Assembly (NCBI GenBank): GCA_041658725.1
Contig: JBAZZQ010000010.1
Coordinates: 16,790-80,789 of the forward strand
Direction: 5' to 3'
Origin: JBAZZQ01 sp041658725
Lineage (GTDB): Bacteria; Planctomycetota; Phycisphaerae; JAAYCJ01
Length of the DNA stretch: 64,000 nt
Shown one piece after another: positions 40,701 to 49,859 of the stretch. A program made the position numbers and the translations under genes. Positions within the stretch are counted from its first letter, which is position 1; every line of letters begins with the position of its first letter. The notes below the pieces were generated by a model. That model saw only the letters and a program-made list of their open reading frames with translations. It did not search any database and was not told the origin of the DNA.

Positions 40701-41364
40701 ACAATTTAAACCGGAGTATCCTCGGGGTTACGATCCAAAACACACCTTATTTTTGGCTTCCTTTGAGGGAAATACCTCCGATGGTTTTCAACCCGACATT
40801 GCGTATATCCCCACGCAGCGTCATATAAGGAATATAGGAAAACAAGCCGAGATCGTGGATGCCCGATACGGCAGAGGATTGATGGCGAGACCAGGCTTTG
40901 AGCTCAGCTTCTTTACCTCCGGGAACCTACGTTCGGATCGAGGAACCATTGATTGCTGGATCAAACCCAACTGGAACGGACAAGATTCTCACCTTCACTA
41001 TCTTTTCGATATGAAAATTGATGAAAGTAACCGGATGAGTATTTACCATGACGGTCCCCGAGGACAGCTTTTGTTTCTCCTGCGGAATCAGGGTGTCATC
41101 AACGATATCTCGGTTTGCGTCAATGCGAAGGGCCTTGACTGGAAAGCGGGCACCTGGCACCATCTGATTTATACGTTTGATTTTGATAAACTTATGTTTT
41201 GTGCCTACGTGGACTCCAAGCTGGTCGGTAAATCCGCCAACAAGGCCGTTCCCTTTAAATTGCCTGAGGAAATGGCCGTTGGGTGTCGTGCGGAAACATA
41301 CGAATATTCTTTGGACGGCGTGATTGATGAGCTGCATATTCTGGATATTGCCCGATGTCCCTGA
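37768..41364 (+). CDS. Secreted multidomain protein: CBM9-like, glycosidase-like, LamG-like
   Basis: 1198 residues. The GTG start at 37,768 follows the GH4 stop by one base and has AAGGA seven bases upstream; the earlier in-frame ATG 37,705 would overlap GH4. Signal peptide LYIFIFKVLFFSVGIPYVFS. Order of parts: N-terminal beta-rich region (to about 200), CBM9-like carbohydrate binding (PVIDGKLNDPCWTQAAKAGP near 215-400), linker, TIM-barrel glycosidase-like domain (about 620-880; YLQVNGKPYFVVGVHEIYDS and NALLFYYFDEPLVFG with a possible acid), and a C-terminal LamG/concanavalin-like domain (about 1000-1190; GTIDCWIKPNWNG, WHHLIYTFDF, IDELHILDIARC). It is the only clearly exported enzyme of the cluster and probably starts the attack outside the cell. 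Confidence 0.75.
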   Translation: MDKRRKLYIFIFKVLFFSVGIPYVFSAQGIPNKAYFIPPRTDNGFWIHRLDLRLVSGNVFCWSSQGVSFDQYKIESSNGNSDATLTIRLDLPEPVRLAEIAETSPWYLNLIQKDCSFSLFLAKDDHDWGFPAAQCAGPVNRYKYLSGEKDFGPAGTKTVYCRLEVKGPPGKMHYFNGNELTFIFTPICQPAIPGRKPILKASPLADRPPVIDGKLNDPCWTQAAKAGPFCRVQTGGQASTETYGLVCYDREKMYIGFICKEPQIEKIRSSHLPDSGGGVFTEECVEVFLAPSQGGTPYYHFAVNPRGARYSAQGRDSSWPGVWETAASLQSDNWTAEFAIDLGCLGIQSGLNGTEPRWRLNLCRGRRVAGEELTAWAPTGGAFHLPPRFGYLDGIDLNYDRFDVSFPEMQARTNPLDTQEILVRRVDSKRKSRPLTYAVLENDRPVGKGILTAKEEKPYRLPIMLSAARPEGKLTLQVNDEFGRLFSTVLPYRFSCFDAYFRLSYYTHEKTAELRVSMENGRNLLNHPDLTLSLKLAGPKGQDLGTWEKPITAATLDIPLLLEHVPLGESKAVLDFYQGIGSGRKKIETRSAPLRKLTPAPMEVKIRDRRYLQVNGKPYFVVGVHEIYDSPGRYGQSTQFEELSHYGFNTFGTFTEWPSKNLEATYDKFAALGMFFSELRGVIRENTTRNEAAAFFADYRKHNALLFYYFDEPLVFGISAKRARLAREMAHAVDPYRPMYINFNFPGAVIGYEGTYDVAGTDPYPLEVNGGTVEAVGERTRELVRLTKSQVPVLMIMQAFYEDKVWRRPTAAELRSMTYLSLVNGATAGISFFSYNYGWWPVEAGSERHGGAGIRQTPTLAAVTKRLTLEIKALTPVIVAETSTKVTLAPENNRKIEFLAKEYDGNLWVLAVNNDPRKQTAVFVIDIKDQPTQVREWFEGRNIQLSGSRLIDDFEPYASHVYVIGDLSKSSANTPRIPQFKPEYPRGYDPKHTLFLASFEGNTSDGFQPDIAYIPTQRHIRNIGKQAEIVDARYGRGLMARPGFELSFFTSGNLRSDRGTIDCWIKPNWNGQDSHLHYLFDMKIDESNRMSIYHDGPRGQLLFLLRNQGVINDISVCVNAKGLDWKAGTWHHLIYTFDFDKLMFCAYVDSKLVGKSANKAVPFKLPEEMAVGCRAETYEYSLDGVIDELHILDIARCP

Positions 41365-41394
41365 AAACCAAGAAATTGAAAGGATGACGCCGTT

Positions 41395-42939
41395 ATGATC
41401 GGAATGCATCTGGATATGAAATGGTCCATGTATACAAAAAAGTATTTTCGGGAGATAGTCCGCCACGCTTCGGACCTGGGAATGGATACCATTCTGTTGG
41501 AATTCGAAAATAAAATTTTTATGGAACGATTTAAATCGGCAATTCACCCCGATGCATGGTCCATTAACGATTTGAAGTGGTTTCTGCAACTTTGTCGCAA
41601 CCATCATATTACCGTTATACCGAAAGTTCCTTTGTTGGGTCATATGGAATGGCTTTTGCAATGGCCCTGGTGGTCTCATTTGCAGGAAAATGCAGACCGG
41701 CGAGAAATATGCCCCACGCACCCGGAGGTCCCAATCTTTGTGAGCAAGCTGCTCAAAGAGGTGTTACAGATATTTCCGGATGCGCCCTGCATACATCTCG
41801 GCGGTGATGAATCCTTCTCGCTGGGTACTTGTCAAAGGTGTTTGGATACAGGGAAGACAAAGAGCAGAATTTACCTAGACCACTATTTGCCTCTTATCCA
41901 ACAAGTCCAAGCCGCAGGAAGACGGCCCATGATTTATGGCGATATGATTTTAGGCCATCCGGAAATTATGGACAATCTGCCTCGGTCCCTTGTCATCTGT
42001 GATTGGGACTACTGGTCCGGGACAGGGCCTGGCCGTAATGTCTGGGGTTATCAAGGGATTTCCAAGGTAGCGGAGCTGAAACATTTCCCCCCTCAGTTCA
42101 ATAGATTTCGAAAATATTTTACCAGCCCTGATGACACTCTGGCATCGTTTCCTTATGCCACTTTTTTAAAGGACGAGGGTTTCGATGTGGTTTTAATGCC
42201 TTCCGCCCGGTGTATGGGTGATAATTATTGTACGCCGCGAACCTGGCTTCACGCGCGAAACGCTTGCGCAGCGGGGCAAAAGGCGGCCGAATTGGGTCTG
42301 GAGGGTTTGATCATTACCTCTTGGGCAGTTCGATTCAACCCCCTTGAAACCAATTGGCCTTCGATTGCCGCAGGGGCATGGAGTTATCGTGAACCTCAAT
42401 TGGAGTTGGAACAAATAAGCGAACGATTTGCATTTCACTTTTTTGGGTTGGATTGTACGGAGCTGTTTAATATTTTTGACTTGTTAAGCCCCACCCTGCC
42501 TGATTTGCAGGCCCACCATGCGAATCCCTATCCCCCGGATATCGTTCATAATTATATTCATACTCTTTATAAAGATCCTCATTCAGAATCATGCCGATTT
42601 GTGGCGCAAAATCTTTCCCAAATCAAAAAGTCGTATGATTTGGGTCTGAATAAATTACAAAAGCTTTATGATAAAGTAATTCGGAATCGCACTATGTATC
42701 AACATTGGTTACTTATGGCAAAAACATTAAAACACAAGGCGGATAGGGTTGTGACGCTTATCGAATTGGTTCAGAATCGTAAACTACCCCGCCGCGGGTT
42801 TAATAAAATTTTAAATGAAATAGAGGGGCTATCTGCCGAATACCAAAAAGTTTTAGGTAAAACGATTCTAGAAGTATCTCTTGACATGGAACTGCGACTT
42901 CGTTTCGAGGAAGTAAACGAGCTGATCACAACTTGTTAA
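41395..42939 (+). CDS. GH20-like glycosidase
   Basis: 514 residues. The catalytic pair D138-E139 is in CIHLGGDESFSLGTC, the typical GH20 HxGGDE motif of beta-N-acetylhexosaminidases. KVPLLGHMEWLLQWPWW and MIYGDMILGHPEIMDNLP match the usual barrel positions, but the N-terminal non-catalytic GH20 domain is missing and there is no signal peptide, so it is a short cytoplasmic form. The C-terminal third (from about residue 370) is helical and unfamiliar. RBS AAAGGATGA precedes the ATG. It is embedded in the cluster 30 bases after the CBM9 protein. A hexosaminidase role fits the substrate-assisted mechanism only if the substrate has a 2-acetamido group. Confidence 0.72.
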   Translation: MIGMHLDMKWSMYTKKYFREIVRHASDLGMDTILLEFENKIFMERFKSAIHPDAWSINDLKWFLQLCRNHHITVIPKVPLLGHMEWLLQWPWWSHLQENADRREICPTHPEVPIFVSKLLKEVLQIFPDAPCIHLGGDESFSLGTCQRCLDTGKTKSRIYLDHYLPLIQQVQAAGRRPMIYGDMILGHPEIMDNLPRSLVICDWDYWSGTGPGRNVWGYQGISKVAELKHFPPQFNRFRKYFTSPDDTLASFPYATFLKDEGFDVVLMPSARCMGDNYCTPRTWLHARNACAAGQKAAELGLEGLIITSWAVRFNPLETNWPSIAAGAWSYREPQLELEQISERFAFHFFGLDCTELFNIFDLLSPTLPDLQAHHANPYPPDIVHNYIHTLYKDPHSESCRFVAQNLSQIKKSYDLGLNKLQKLYDKVIRNRTMYQHWLLMAKTLKHKADRVVTLIELVQNRKLPRRGFNKILNEIEGLSAEYQKVLGKTILEVSLDMELRLRFEEVNELITTC

Positions 42940-42955
42940 TAAAAGGAATAAGATA

Positions 42956-45220
42956 ATGAAACCGACACTGGGTGAAATTTTGGATAAGAAAGTCTCCGAC
43001 CTTGATCCATCCGATTTTATGAAAACAGAAAAGTGGCTCGAGGCCTGGTATTGCCTGCACAATAAAAACTTGACCGTGGTCGTGGATACCATCCGTCCCC
43101 GGGTGTTCCGGATTTATACCCATGGAAAATTCGGCGACTTCCAAAATCTGCTTTACGACAGCAATGCCTGGCGGGAATTGACGGGCTTGTGCGGAATCGT
43201 GCCGTCGTACAAAATCAAAGGCGAAACGGCCACCCCGTTTATTCCCCACGCCTACCATTTCGAGGATTTCAGCAAAGGAAACGTCCGATTTGATGAAAAA
43301 AGTAATTCCGTGCACATCGAAAGCATCGATTGTTTCACGCCCGGAAACCTGAATGATCTGATCTGGTCCAAAGACGCCATGAAGGATTATAACATCAAGG
43401 AGCACCGTCGTCCGCCGATTGATTTTGCCGTTCACCTGGAAGACAATGAGCTTACGGTCAAGGTAAAATATCCCCCGAGCATGGAGAAGGGAATGTTGCA
43501 TCTGAACCTTTATCCGTTGTATACCCACTATGCGGGGGAAGATAAAGAAAAGCATATCGTGGAATACTTCCAGTCGGGATTTGAGGAAAACTCCTGGCCC
43601 CATTTTGATCGGGTTCTGGGCAAGACGATTGATTTGGAGGATGAATTTTGTCGGCTGCCGCGGCTGACGATTACGAGCCGAACGGGCCAGTGTCGCATGG
43701 TCTCTCAAACGGATCAGGAGCGGTTCGGGGCCTTTCGGCTCCAGGTCACCCTGGAAACCACCAGTCAGGAGGAAGAAATACGGGTCCGACTAGATAAGAA
43801 TCCCCTCTTGGTAAAAGTCCCTCCTTTGGTACCGGCGGGTAAGAAAACCAAGATACAAATTGACGGGAGTAATCTCCTTTCCTGCACCATCGACGAGACG
43901 GAAAAAAAGATCACGAAAACAACCAAGAACGGCTATGAGGTATCCGTGGTCTTGGCGGAAGGCCCCCATGAATTGCTTGTGAAAAGCAAATCCGGGTTTG
44001 CCCGCCGAAAAATCTACGCGATCGAGGTTTCGAAAAAGAAAATCGAAACAATGGGCAACGCAATCCTGAGAACCTTCTGGAAGGATAAAGACAAGAAGGA
44101 CATCATTCCTTACACCTTCGATCTGACCACGTTGGAACCCACCTATCGGGAAGGTTGCGGTTATTGCTCTCACGCGGTGCGGGCCTTGACTCTACTCGCC
44201 CTGGCCACGCGGCTTTTGGGGGATCGGAAATACGTGGACGGGGCGTACAAATGCCTCAAGGCCCTGGTGAAAAAATCCCATGCCTTCGAGAACGGTGATC
44301 TGCTGCTGACCATCTGGCTGGACCGCAAGGGCCAGCCTATGCTCCTCGATGCCTGCCGACCATCGGATCTGGGCATCATGGTGCGGGGTTTCCTGTATGT
44401 CTCTAAAACTTATCGGGAGATAAAACAGGAAAAGAAAAGCAGAGAATGCCTGAATTACGCCGTCCGCTATGCCCGGACGCTCTTTCGAATGCAGCGGGAA
44501 GACGGGGCTTTTTATTCCCGATATTCCTTCCCTGACGCAAAACCGACTTCCCAAATGGTGGGAACCGTGAACAACTGGACCATTCAAATCTGGAACCTGG
44601 CCGAGGAGTGTCGGCGGTACGATTCGGTATTGGCGAAACGCTTTAAGGAACTGCTGGAAAAATATATCGACTTTACGCTTTTCAAGAAAGAACCCTCGCA
44701 ATTGAAAGTGACGGGGGGGGCCGACGAAGGACCCGCCAACTACCCGGACGACCTGGCGACGCTATCGGCTAATCTGACGATCAAGTACCTGCTGACGCGG
44801 GACGAAAAATACAAAAAGTACGCCCAGGACGCCTTCAAGATGAGCTTCTGTTACCGCGACCATCGCCTGGAATTTCCCCAGACGTATATGTATCCTCCTA
44901 CCCCTCACATGTCCTTCTATAACGATCTGCCCCTGGGATTGCCGGGAAGAGGGGATATGACGGACAAGACAGGAAACGAGGCCGGACTCTTCCTGAAAAA
45001 ATGGTTGGACGATGATTTCGGGGAATACGTCGCCTGTCTCTGCACACAAAGCACCTTTACCGATAATTTCAAATCCAACGGAGGTTTGTATATATGCAAT
45101 ATTGACGTACCGAACTATTCGTATAAAAGACGATACAATGGTTATATGAATTCCTACGCCGGTATGGGGATTGTGTTGTATGAGTTGACGAAGAATTATT
45201 TGGAAAAGGACAAAAAATAA
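42956..45220 (+). CDS. Six-hairpin-type protein, function unknown
   Basis: 754 residues, no signal peptide. The N-terminal half (to about 370) is beta-rich. The C-terminal half is probably an alpha/alpha barrel: CGYCSHAVRALTLLALATRL, SDLGIMVRGFLYVSKTYREI, RTLFRMQREDGAFYSRYSFP and VGTVNNWTIQIWNLAEECRR read like repeating helical hairpins of polysaccharide lyases or GH88/GH105-like enzymes. I do not recognise catalytic residues, so I do not name a reaction. The stop overlaps the next gene's ATG by one base (TAATG), so both are made from one message. A catalytic role in glycoside breakdown is an inference from context. Confidence 0.6.
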   Translation: MKPTLGEILDKKVSDLDPSDFMKTEKWLEAWYCLHNKNLTVVVDTIRPRVFRIYTHGKFGDFQNLLYDSNAWRELTGLCGIVPSYKIKGETATPFIPHAYHFEDFSKGNVRFDEKSNSVHIESIDCFTPGNLNDLIWSKDAMKDYNIKEHRRPPIDFAVHLEDNELTVKVKYPPSMEKGMLHLNLYPLYTHYAGEDKEKHIVEYFQSGFEENSWPHFDRVLGKTIDLEDEFCRLPRLTITSRTGQCRMVSQTDQERFGAFRLQVTLETTSQEEEIRVRLDKNPLLVKVPPLVPAGKKTKIQIDGSNLLSCTIDETEKKITKTTKNGYEVSVVLAEGPHELLVKSKSGFARRKIYAIEVSKKKIETMGNAILRTFWKDKDKKDIIPYTFDLTTLEPTYREGCGYCSHAVRALTLLALATRLLGDRKYVDGAYKCLKALVKKSHAFENGDLLLTIWLDRKGQPMLLDACRPSDLGIMVRGFLYVSKTYREIKQEKKSRECLNYAVRYARTLFRMQREDGAFYSRYSFPDAKPTSQMVGTVNNWTIQIWNLAEECRRYDSVLAKRFKELLEKYIDFTLFKKEPSQLKVTGGADEGPANYPDDLATLSANLTIKYLLTRDEKYKKYAQDAFKMSFCYRDHRLEFPQTYMYPPTPHMSFYNDLPLGLPGRGDMTDKTGNEAGLFLKKWLDDDFGEYVACLCTQSTFTDNFKSNGGLYICNIDVPNYSYKRRYNGYMNSYAGMGIVLYELTKNYLEKDKK

Positions 45221-46662
45221 TGGGCAAATGCAGTTTCGGAAACGTCGTGGTCAATGAGGTCTTTCAGCCAAAATATCCTTTCGGTACGGACCTGGAGGGG
45301 CGATTTCTGTACCTGGAGGACGGTCCGAACCGCTGGCTCCTGGCGGCCTTCGATTTTTCCTATATGTTCCGACACACCAGCCGGGCGTGGCGGACCCGGA
45401 TATCGGAGGCGACGGGAATCCCCGTCTCTAACATTTGGGTTCATGAACTTCAAAACCATTCCGCCCCGGGGGCGCTCGCCCTGGACGGTCAACCATGTGA
45501 AAAACTCGTCGAAATTTCCCTGCCGGTGATCCGGGACATGATCCATCGGGCCCAGGAGGCGGAGCTAAGCTATGTGATCGCCGATCTTGGGGACCGGTTC
45601 AGTTACAATCGCGAGCAATATATTCCGGAGTTGGGAACGGTGACCGTCTGGCAGGGGATGCAGTATGATTCGACCGATGGCCGGGCCTATACCCAGGATC
45701 CGTCCATCCTGCTGCTCGGAAACTGGAAACCGGACCTGCCCGCCTTTAAAAGTCCGATTTACTTTGATCGTCCGGCGGATCCGCAAGGGGCCTTGCTGGT
45801 CTTTCGGTCCGTAAAGGGAGACGTGTTGGGTACGTTGACCCGTTTTGCCGCCCACGCGGCGATCGCCGGGTCCGGGGCCGATCTGGGAAATCGCATGGAG
45901 CATTATCGGTATCATTTCTGCTGGCCGGGTTACGTCCGTCGAACGATGGAAGCTCATCTCGGCGGGATTGGAATGTGCGTGTGCGGACCTTGCGGCAACA
46001 TCAATCCCAAGAACGTCACGAAGGTCGGCTACGATCATGCCGACGCCGAGGCCCGAAGGATAGGAGAGGGTATCGCCAACGCCTGTTTGGACGCATGGCG
46101 GAAAGCGCCGTCTTCCTGGGAGCCGATCCAAATGGGCCATCCCGCCAGTACTCATGCCGATCTGCCCCTGCGGGATTCGATCCCTCGGAGTCGTAAGGAA
46201 TTAATTCCGGAGGAGGAATTCAAGAAGTGGCAGGATAACGACTGGCAGGAGATACATTCCGTGCTGATACCGCAGGGAGCGCCTCCGGCTTCCATCAAAC
46301 GACGTCTGGATGAGCACCAACATCAGGTCGTGATCCGGAATATCCTGGATCGATGGGTGGCTTTATCGGAGGAGGAATTGCAGAAAAGAACGATGACGGT
46401 GGAATTGGAGGCCGTGCGATTGAACGACCTGATCCTTGGCGGCCTGCCGGGTGAAAGCATGACCGAGACCTGCCAATGGCTGCGGGCCCAGACGATCGGT
46501 TCTAAATTGATTATGATCGACCAGGTGAATGGGTATTGCGTCTACCAGACCACGACCGAGCAATACAACGAGGGAGGATACCACTACTGGTGCGGGTGCA
46601 TCGCCCGCGGCGCCGAAGCCCTGACTCGAAAAAAGGCCCTGGAACTGGTTCAAGGAGCTTAG
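45220..46662 (+). CDS. Neutral-ceramidase-like protein (2)
   Basis: 480 residues, paralogue of the protein at 34,964 with the same landmarks: WLLAAFDFSYMFRHTSR, VHELQNHSAPGALALDG with the equivalent serine, RFAAHAAIAGSGADLG, FCWPGYVRRTMEAHLGG and CGPCGNINPKNVTKVGYDHA. The NINP segment is closer to typical ceramidases than in the first copy. No signal peptide, so it acts in the cytoplasm. Start overlaps the previous stop (TAATG), and the next gene begins six bases after its stop, so the group is translated in step. The two copies probably act on related substrates. Confidence 0.72.
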   Translation: MGKCSFGNVVVNEVFQPKYPFGTDLEGRFLYLEDGPNRWLLAAFDFSYMFRHTSRAWRTRISEATGIPVSNIWVHELQNHSAPGALALDGQPCEKLVEISLPVIRDMIHRAQEAELSYVIADLGDRFSYNREQYIPELGTVTVWQGMQYDSTDGRAYTQDPSILLLGNWKPDLPAFKSPIYFDRPADPQGALLVFRSVKGDVLGTLTRFAAHAAIAGSGADLGNRMEHYRYHFCWPGYVRRTMEAHLGGIGMCVCGPCGNINPKNVTKVGYDHADAEARRIGEGIANACLDAWRKAPSSWEPIQMGHPASTHADLPLRDSIPRSRKELIPEEEFKKWQDNDWQEIHSVLIPQGAPPASIKRRLDEHQHQVVIRNILDRWVALSEEELQKRTMTVELEAVRLNDLILGGLPGESMTETCQWLRAQTIGSKLIMIDQVNGYCVYQTTTEQYNEGGYHYWCGCIARGAEALTRKKALELVQGA

Positions 46663-46668
46663 AAAAAA

Positions 46669-47430
46669 ATGATTCGATTGTATCCGTTCATGTTGTATCC
46701 GGGAGTGGTAATCGCTCATTCGGAGTTCCCGGAAGACCAGTGGTCGTTGCTCTCGCCGGAAGGGGTGTTTTGTCCCGGGAGAATCCTGTCCCGGCAGGAA
46801 TATGTCGCCCTCTGGCAAAACGGTCCAAACGGGCAAATTTTCTACGAGGCAATAAATCAGCCGATGGAAAACCGCGGATCGGTTCAATATCGTTTCTTAA
46901 TGGCGGCTGGTGATGACGTTATCGATATTACACTGACCCTGACCAACCTTGAAAACCAACCATTGAAAGAAGTCATGGTTGATCTATGCCTGATGGGGGT
47001 TCGCGCTGGGCACTTTTACGACCCGGATTATACCCGGACGTTTGTGATAACGCACAAAGGCTTAAGCCCGGTTGCGGAGTTCATCGCCAGTCCGGAACGT
47101 CCCGTGTTTCGAAAGGCCGGACGAACCAGCGACTCGATGCATTTTTTTGGACCCCCAAACACATTCTGGATCATTACGCCGGAAGAACTGGCGCGGAATA
47201 TCGTCATGACCCAGTCGGTGGACAGAAAATGGACAGTGGGTTTTGGCTGGGAGGATTTGTCTATGGCGGCCTGCAACAGTGAGTTGGCCCACGGGTGCAT
47301 CCATGCCGATCCTTATCTGGGCGATATTAACCCCGGCCAATCGGTCACGATGGCGGGAAAGATTTACATCACCCCACAATCGCCCGAAAAACTTTTAGAC
47401 CGTTTTGAATCGGAAATGAAATCGACTTGA
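46669..47430 (+). CDS. Unknown beta-rich protein of the cluster
   Basis: 253 residues with no family that I can name. Beta-rich throughout: IDITLTLTNLENQPLKEVMV, FGPPNTFWIITPEELARNIV, KWTVGFGWEDLSMAACNSEL and PYLGDINPGQSVTMAGKIYI. The last piece resembles the end of sugar-binding beta-sandwich domains (mutarotase-like fold), but no catalytic histidine pattern is clear. No signal peptide. It is in the middle of the cluster, six bases after the second ceramidase-like gene and 12 bases before the URO-D gene, so it is very likely part of the same pathway. Confidence 0.55.
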   Translation: MIRLYPFMLYPGVVIAHSEFPEDQWSLLSPEGVFCPGRILSRQEYVALWQNGPNGQIFYEAINQPMENRGSVQYRFLMAAGDDVIDITLTLTNLENQPLKEVMVDLCLMGVRAGHFYDPDYTRTFVITHKGLSPVAEFIASPERPVFRKAGRTSDSMHFFGPPNTFWIITPEELARNIVMTQSVDRKWTVGFGWEDLSMAACNSELAHGCIHADPYLGDINPGQSVTMAGKIYITPQSPEKLLDRFESEMKST

Positions 47431-47442
47431 AAAGGAACCTCT

Positions 47443-48492
47443 ATGACACCCAAAGAACGAGTAAGAGCCGCAATGTCCAGAAAGAAACCGGATCGCCTTC
47501 CCTGTGCGGTATCCTTTAATACGGAGACGAAAGGCGGTCCGCTTAACCTGGAAGGGATCAGCGCGAAACAGAAAATAATGAATTACCTTAACGTGGATGA
47601 TTATGAAAAAGTTCTGCGACGGTTGGGGATTGACGTTCGAGTGCTGGCGCCACGATCCCCGGAGCCGGACCCGGACAAAACATGGCTCAAATTTCTGGAA
47701 CAGGTCCGCCTGGCCCAGACGGTCGAGGATCTTCGCCAAATGCGGTGGCCCACGTGGAATCTTTTATGGGATTGCCGTTATTTGCGTGAAGATATGCAAC
47801 ATATTCTCGATATGGATCAGCACTATGCCATCCAAATCACAGGGCCCTGCCTGTTTGAGATGGTTCGGACCTGGCGTGATTTTTCGCAGTTGTTGACGGA
47901 TTGGCTGACCGATCCTGAATTTATCGTCACCCTTTTTGAAATTGCCTATCAATTGTATATGCCCCTCTATGAAGCGTTCGCGCAAGAGTTGGGCTCGCGG
48001 ACGGGGGAAATTGATTATATTTACGCCGGAGGCGATTTTGGCATGCAGGATAGGCCATTGATTGATCCTAAATTATTTGAACGCGATTACGAAAGTTTTG
48101 TTCGGCGCGAGGTAATCGCTTTAAAGAAGCTTTTTCCAAATGCTTTCTTTGAATTTCATTGTTGTGGTTCGGCAGCTCCTTTTCTGCCTTCGTTAGTTCG
48201 TGCGGGGGTGGAAGTCCTGCATCCAGTTCAACCCGGATGTGCGGGAATGAAGTTTGAAAACCTCAAGGCCGACTGGGGCAACCGGCTGGCGTTTCGAGGA
48301 GGGGTGGATGCGCAAGGGACCTTGGCACAGGGGACAGTGGAGGACGTCCGGCAATGGGTTCTCTATGCATTTCGAACGTTGGGCAAAGACGGCGGATATA
48401 TCATTGCCCCGCATGGTATCATGCCGGAGGTTCCCGTGGAAAATGTATTAAAGTTGTTTGACACCGTTCAAACGGAATGCTGGTATCTGTAA
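47443..48492 (+). CDS. URO-D-family methyltransferase-like protein
   Basis: 349 residues, URO-D superfamily. The start MTPKERVRAAMSRKKPDRLP is the typical beginning of the MtaA/MtbA-like branch. The zinc-type motif is EFHCCGSAAPFLPSLVRAGV near residues 236-255, with HxCG in the form HCCG. GVDAQGTLAQGTVEDVRQWV occupies the place of the third ligand but has no cysteine. Other members of this branch demethylate a corrinoid protein and pass the methyl group to a thiol or to tetrahydrofolate. RBS AAAGGAACC precedes the ATG. Function is inferred. Confidence 0.75.
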   Translation: MTPKERVRAAMSRKKPDRLPCAVSFNTETKGGPLNLEGISAKQKIMNYLNVDDYEKVLRRLGIDVRVLAPRSPEPDPDKTWLKFLEQVRLAQTVEDLRQMRWPTWNLLWDCRYLREDMQHILDMDQHYAIQITGPCLFEMVRTWRDFSQLLTDWLTDPEFIVTLFEIAYQLYMPLYEAFAQELGSRTGEIDYIYAGGDFGMQDRPLIDPKLFERDYESFVRREVIALKKLFPNAFFEFHCCGSAAPFLPSLVRAGVEVLHPVQPGCAGMKFENLKADWGNRLAFRGGVDAQGTLAQGTVEDVRQWVLYAFRTLGKDGGYIIAPHGIMPEVPVENVLKLFDTVQTECWYL

Positions 48493-48530
48493 TGCGTTAG
48501 TTCGTTGTCTTAATAAAGGAAAGGTAAATT

Positions 48531-49859
48531 ATGCCTGGTATTAAACTTTGTATTTTTGGCGGCGGGAGCAGTTATACCCATCACATGCTGAATACTTTTG
48601 CCAAACACGTCATCAGCGGCGATTTGGCTGGATCGCGGATTTCTCTTTATGATATTGATAGAGAGAATACCGATTTGATGGCTTCCTTTGGAAGCAGTGT
48701 GGCCAGAGCCAAAAAGTTGGATCTCCAAGTGGAAAGGGCCCAAACCCTGGAACAGGGCCTTGAAGGAGCCAACTTCGTGCTTTCGTCGTTTCGGGTGGGT
48801 GGTCTCGATCAGCGTTATCTGGATGAAACGATACCACTCAAATACGGAATCCTGGGCCAGGAAACCACGGGGGTGGGCGGGTTATTCATGATCTGCCGAA
48901 ACGCGCCCGCGGCCGAAAAGTTAGCCCGAACGATGGATCAGGTTTGCCCCGAGGCGTTTTTGATCAACTACACCAACCCGACGGGCATGATCAGTGATCT
49001 GAGCAGGCGTGTCTCCGCGGTTAAAACCTTCGGCCTGTGTGACGGGGTGGTGGCGGTCAAAGCTCTGATGGGGCGGTTGCTGGGACTTTCCTGGCAGGAG
49101 GCCATGACGATCGAAGCCGGTGTCGCGGGAGTCAACCATTGCACCTGGGCCTTGACCTTGCGGTATCAGGGCACCGATCTTTATCCCCGTGTTCCGGAAC
49201 TGATCTCGAAAATCGATTTAGCGGCGATGGAAACGGAGAATTATTCGTTTGCCGACGCGATCCGGCTTTACAATTACTATGGGTTGCTTCCCGGATCACT
49301 CTCCTACACCGGTTATTATTACTGCCTGCGAAAACGAATTAAAATGTTCAGTGATCCGGGTTATGAATATCGCAGTCAGTATTTGAAAAAAGACGCCCAG
49401 GCCATTCGTGCCCATTGCCGCAGCCAGATCGGAAAACTCGATGCGGATTTCCTGCCCTACGATCCCGAACACGCCGCCCACGGAGATCAGGCGATCGGCA
49501 CGATTCAGGGTCTCGCTTGTGATACCCGGCGGATGGAAATAGTCAATGTCAAAAATAATGGCATCATCAGCAATCTTCCGGAGGATGCGGTGGTTGAGGT
49601 GCCGGCGATCCTATGCCGGCAGGGAGCCCTGCCCCTGAGCATGGGGCCGTTGCCCGATTCGGTGGTGGGCGTGGTGCAAATGGTCCATTTGCATTGCAGA
49701 CTCGCGGTAACGGCCGCACAGAGGGGCGACAGAAAGCTGGTAATGCAAGCGGCCCTGTCCCATCCCTGCAACCGCGATCTGGACGACATGGAGCTGTGCG
49801 TGAAGGAAATGTACGAAAAAAACAAAGATTGGCTGCCTCAGTTTAGGGGTAATAGCTAA
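48531..49859 (+). CDS. GH4-family NAD/Mn-dependent glycosidase (2)
   Basis: 442 residues, close paralogue of the first GH4 with identical spacing: NAD site LCIFGGGSSYTHHML, INYTNPTGMI, metal ligands C170 in GLCDGVVA and H203 in GVNHCTW, and HAAHGDQAIGTIQG. It keeps the CDGV signature, so both copies should act on the same class of glycoside. No signal peptide. RBS AAAGGAAAGG. The stop overlaps the next ATG by one base (TAATG), so the URO-D protein that follows is translated together with it. Confidence 0.88.
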   Translation: MPGIKLCIFGGGSSYTHHMLNTFAKHVISGDLAGSRISLYDIDRENTDLMASFGSSVARAKKLDLQVERAQTLEQGLEGANFVLSSFRVGGLDQRYLDETIPLKYGILGQETTGVGGLFMICRNAPAAEKLARTMDQVCPEAFLINYTNPTGMISDLSRRVSAVKTFGLCDGVVAVKALMGRLLGLSWQEAMTIEAGVAGVNHCTWALTLRYQGTDLYPRVPELISKIDLAAMETENYSFADAIRLYNYYGLLPGSLSYTGYYYCLRKRIKMFSDPGYEYRSQYLKKDAQAIRAHCRSQIGKLDADFLPYDPEHAAHGDQAIGTIQGLACDTRRMEIVNVKNNGIISNLPEDAVVEVPAILCRQGALPLSMGPLPDSVVGVVQMVHLHCRLAVTAAQRGDRKLVMQAALSHPCNRDLDDMELCVKEMYEKNKDWLPQFRGNS

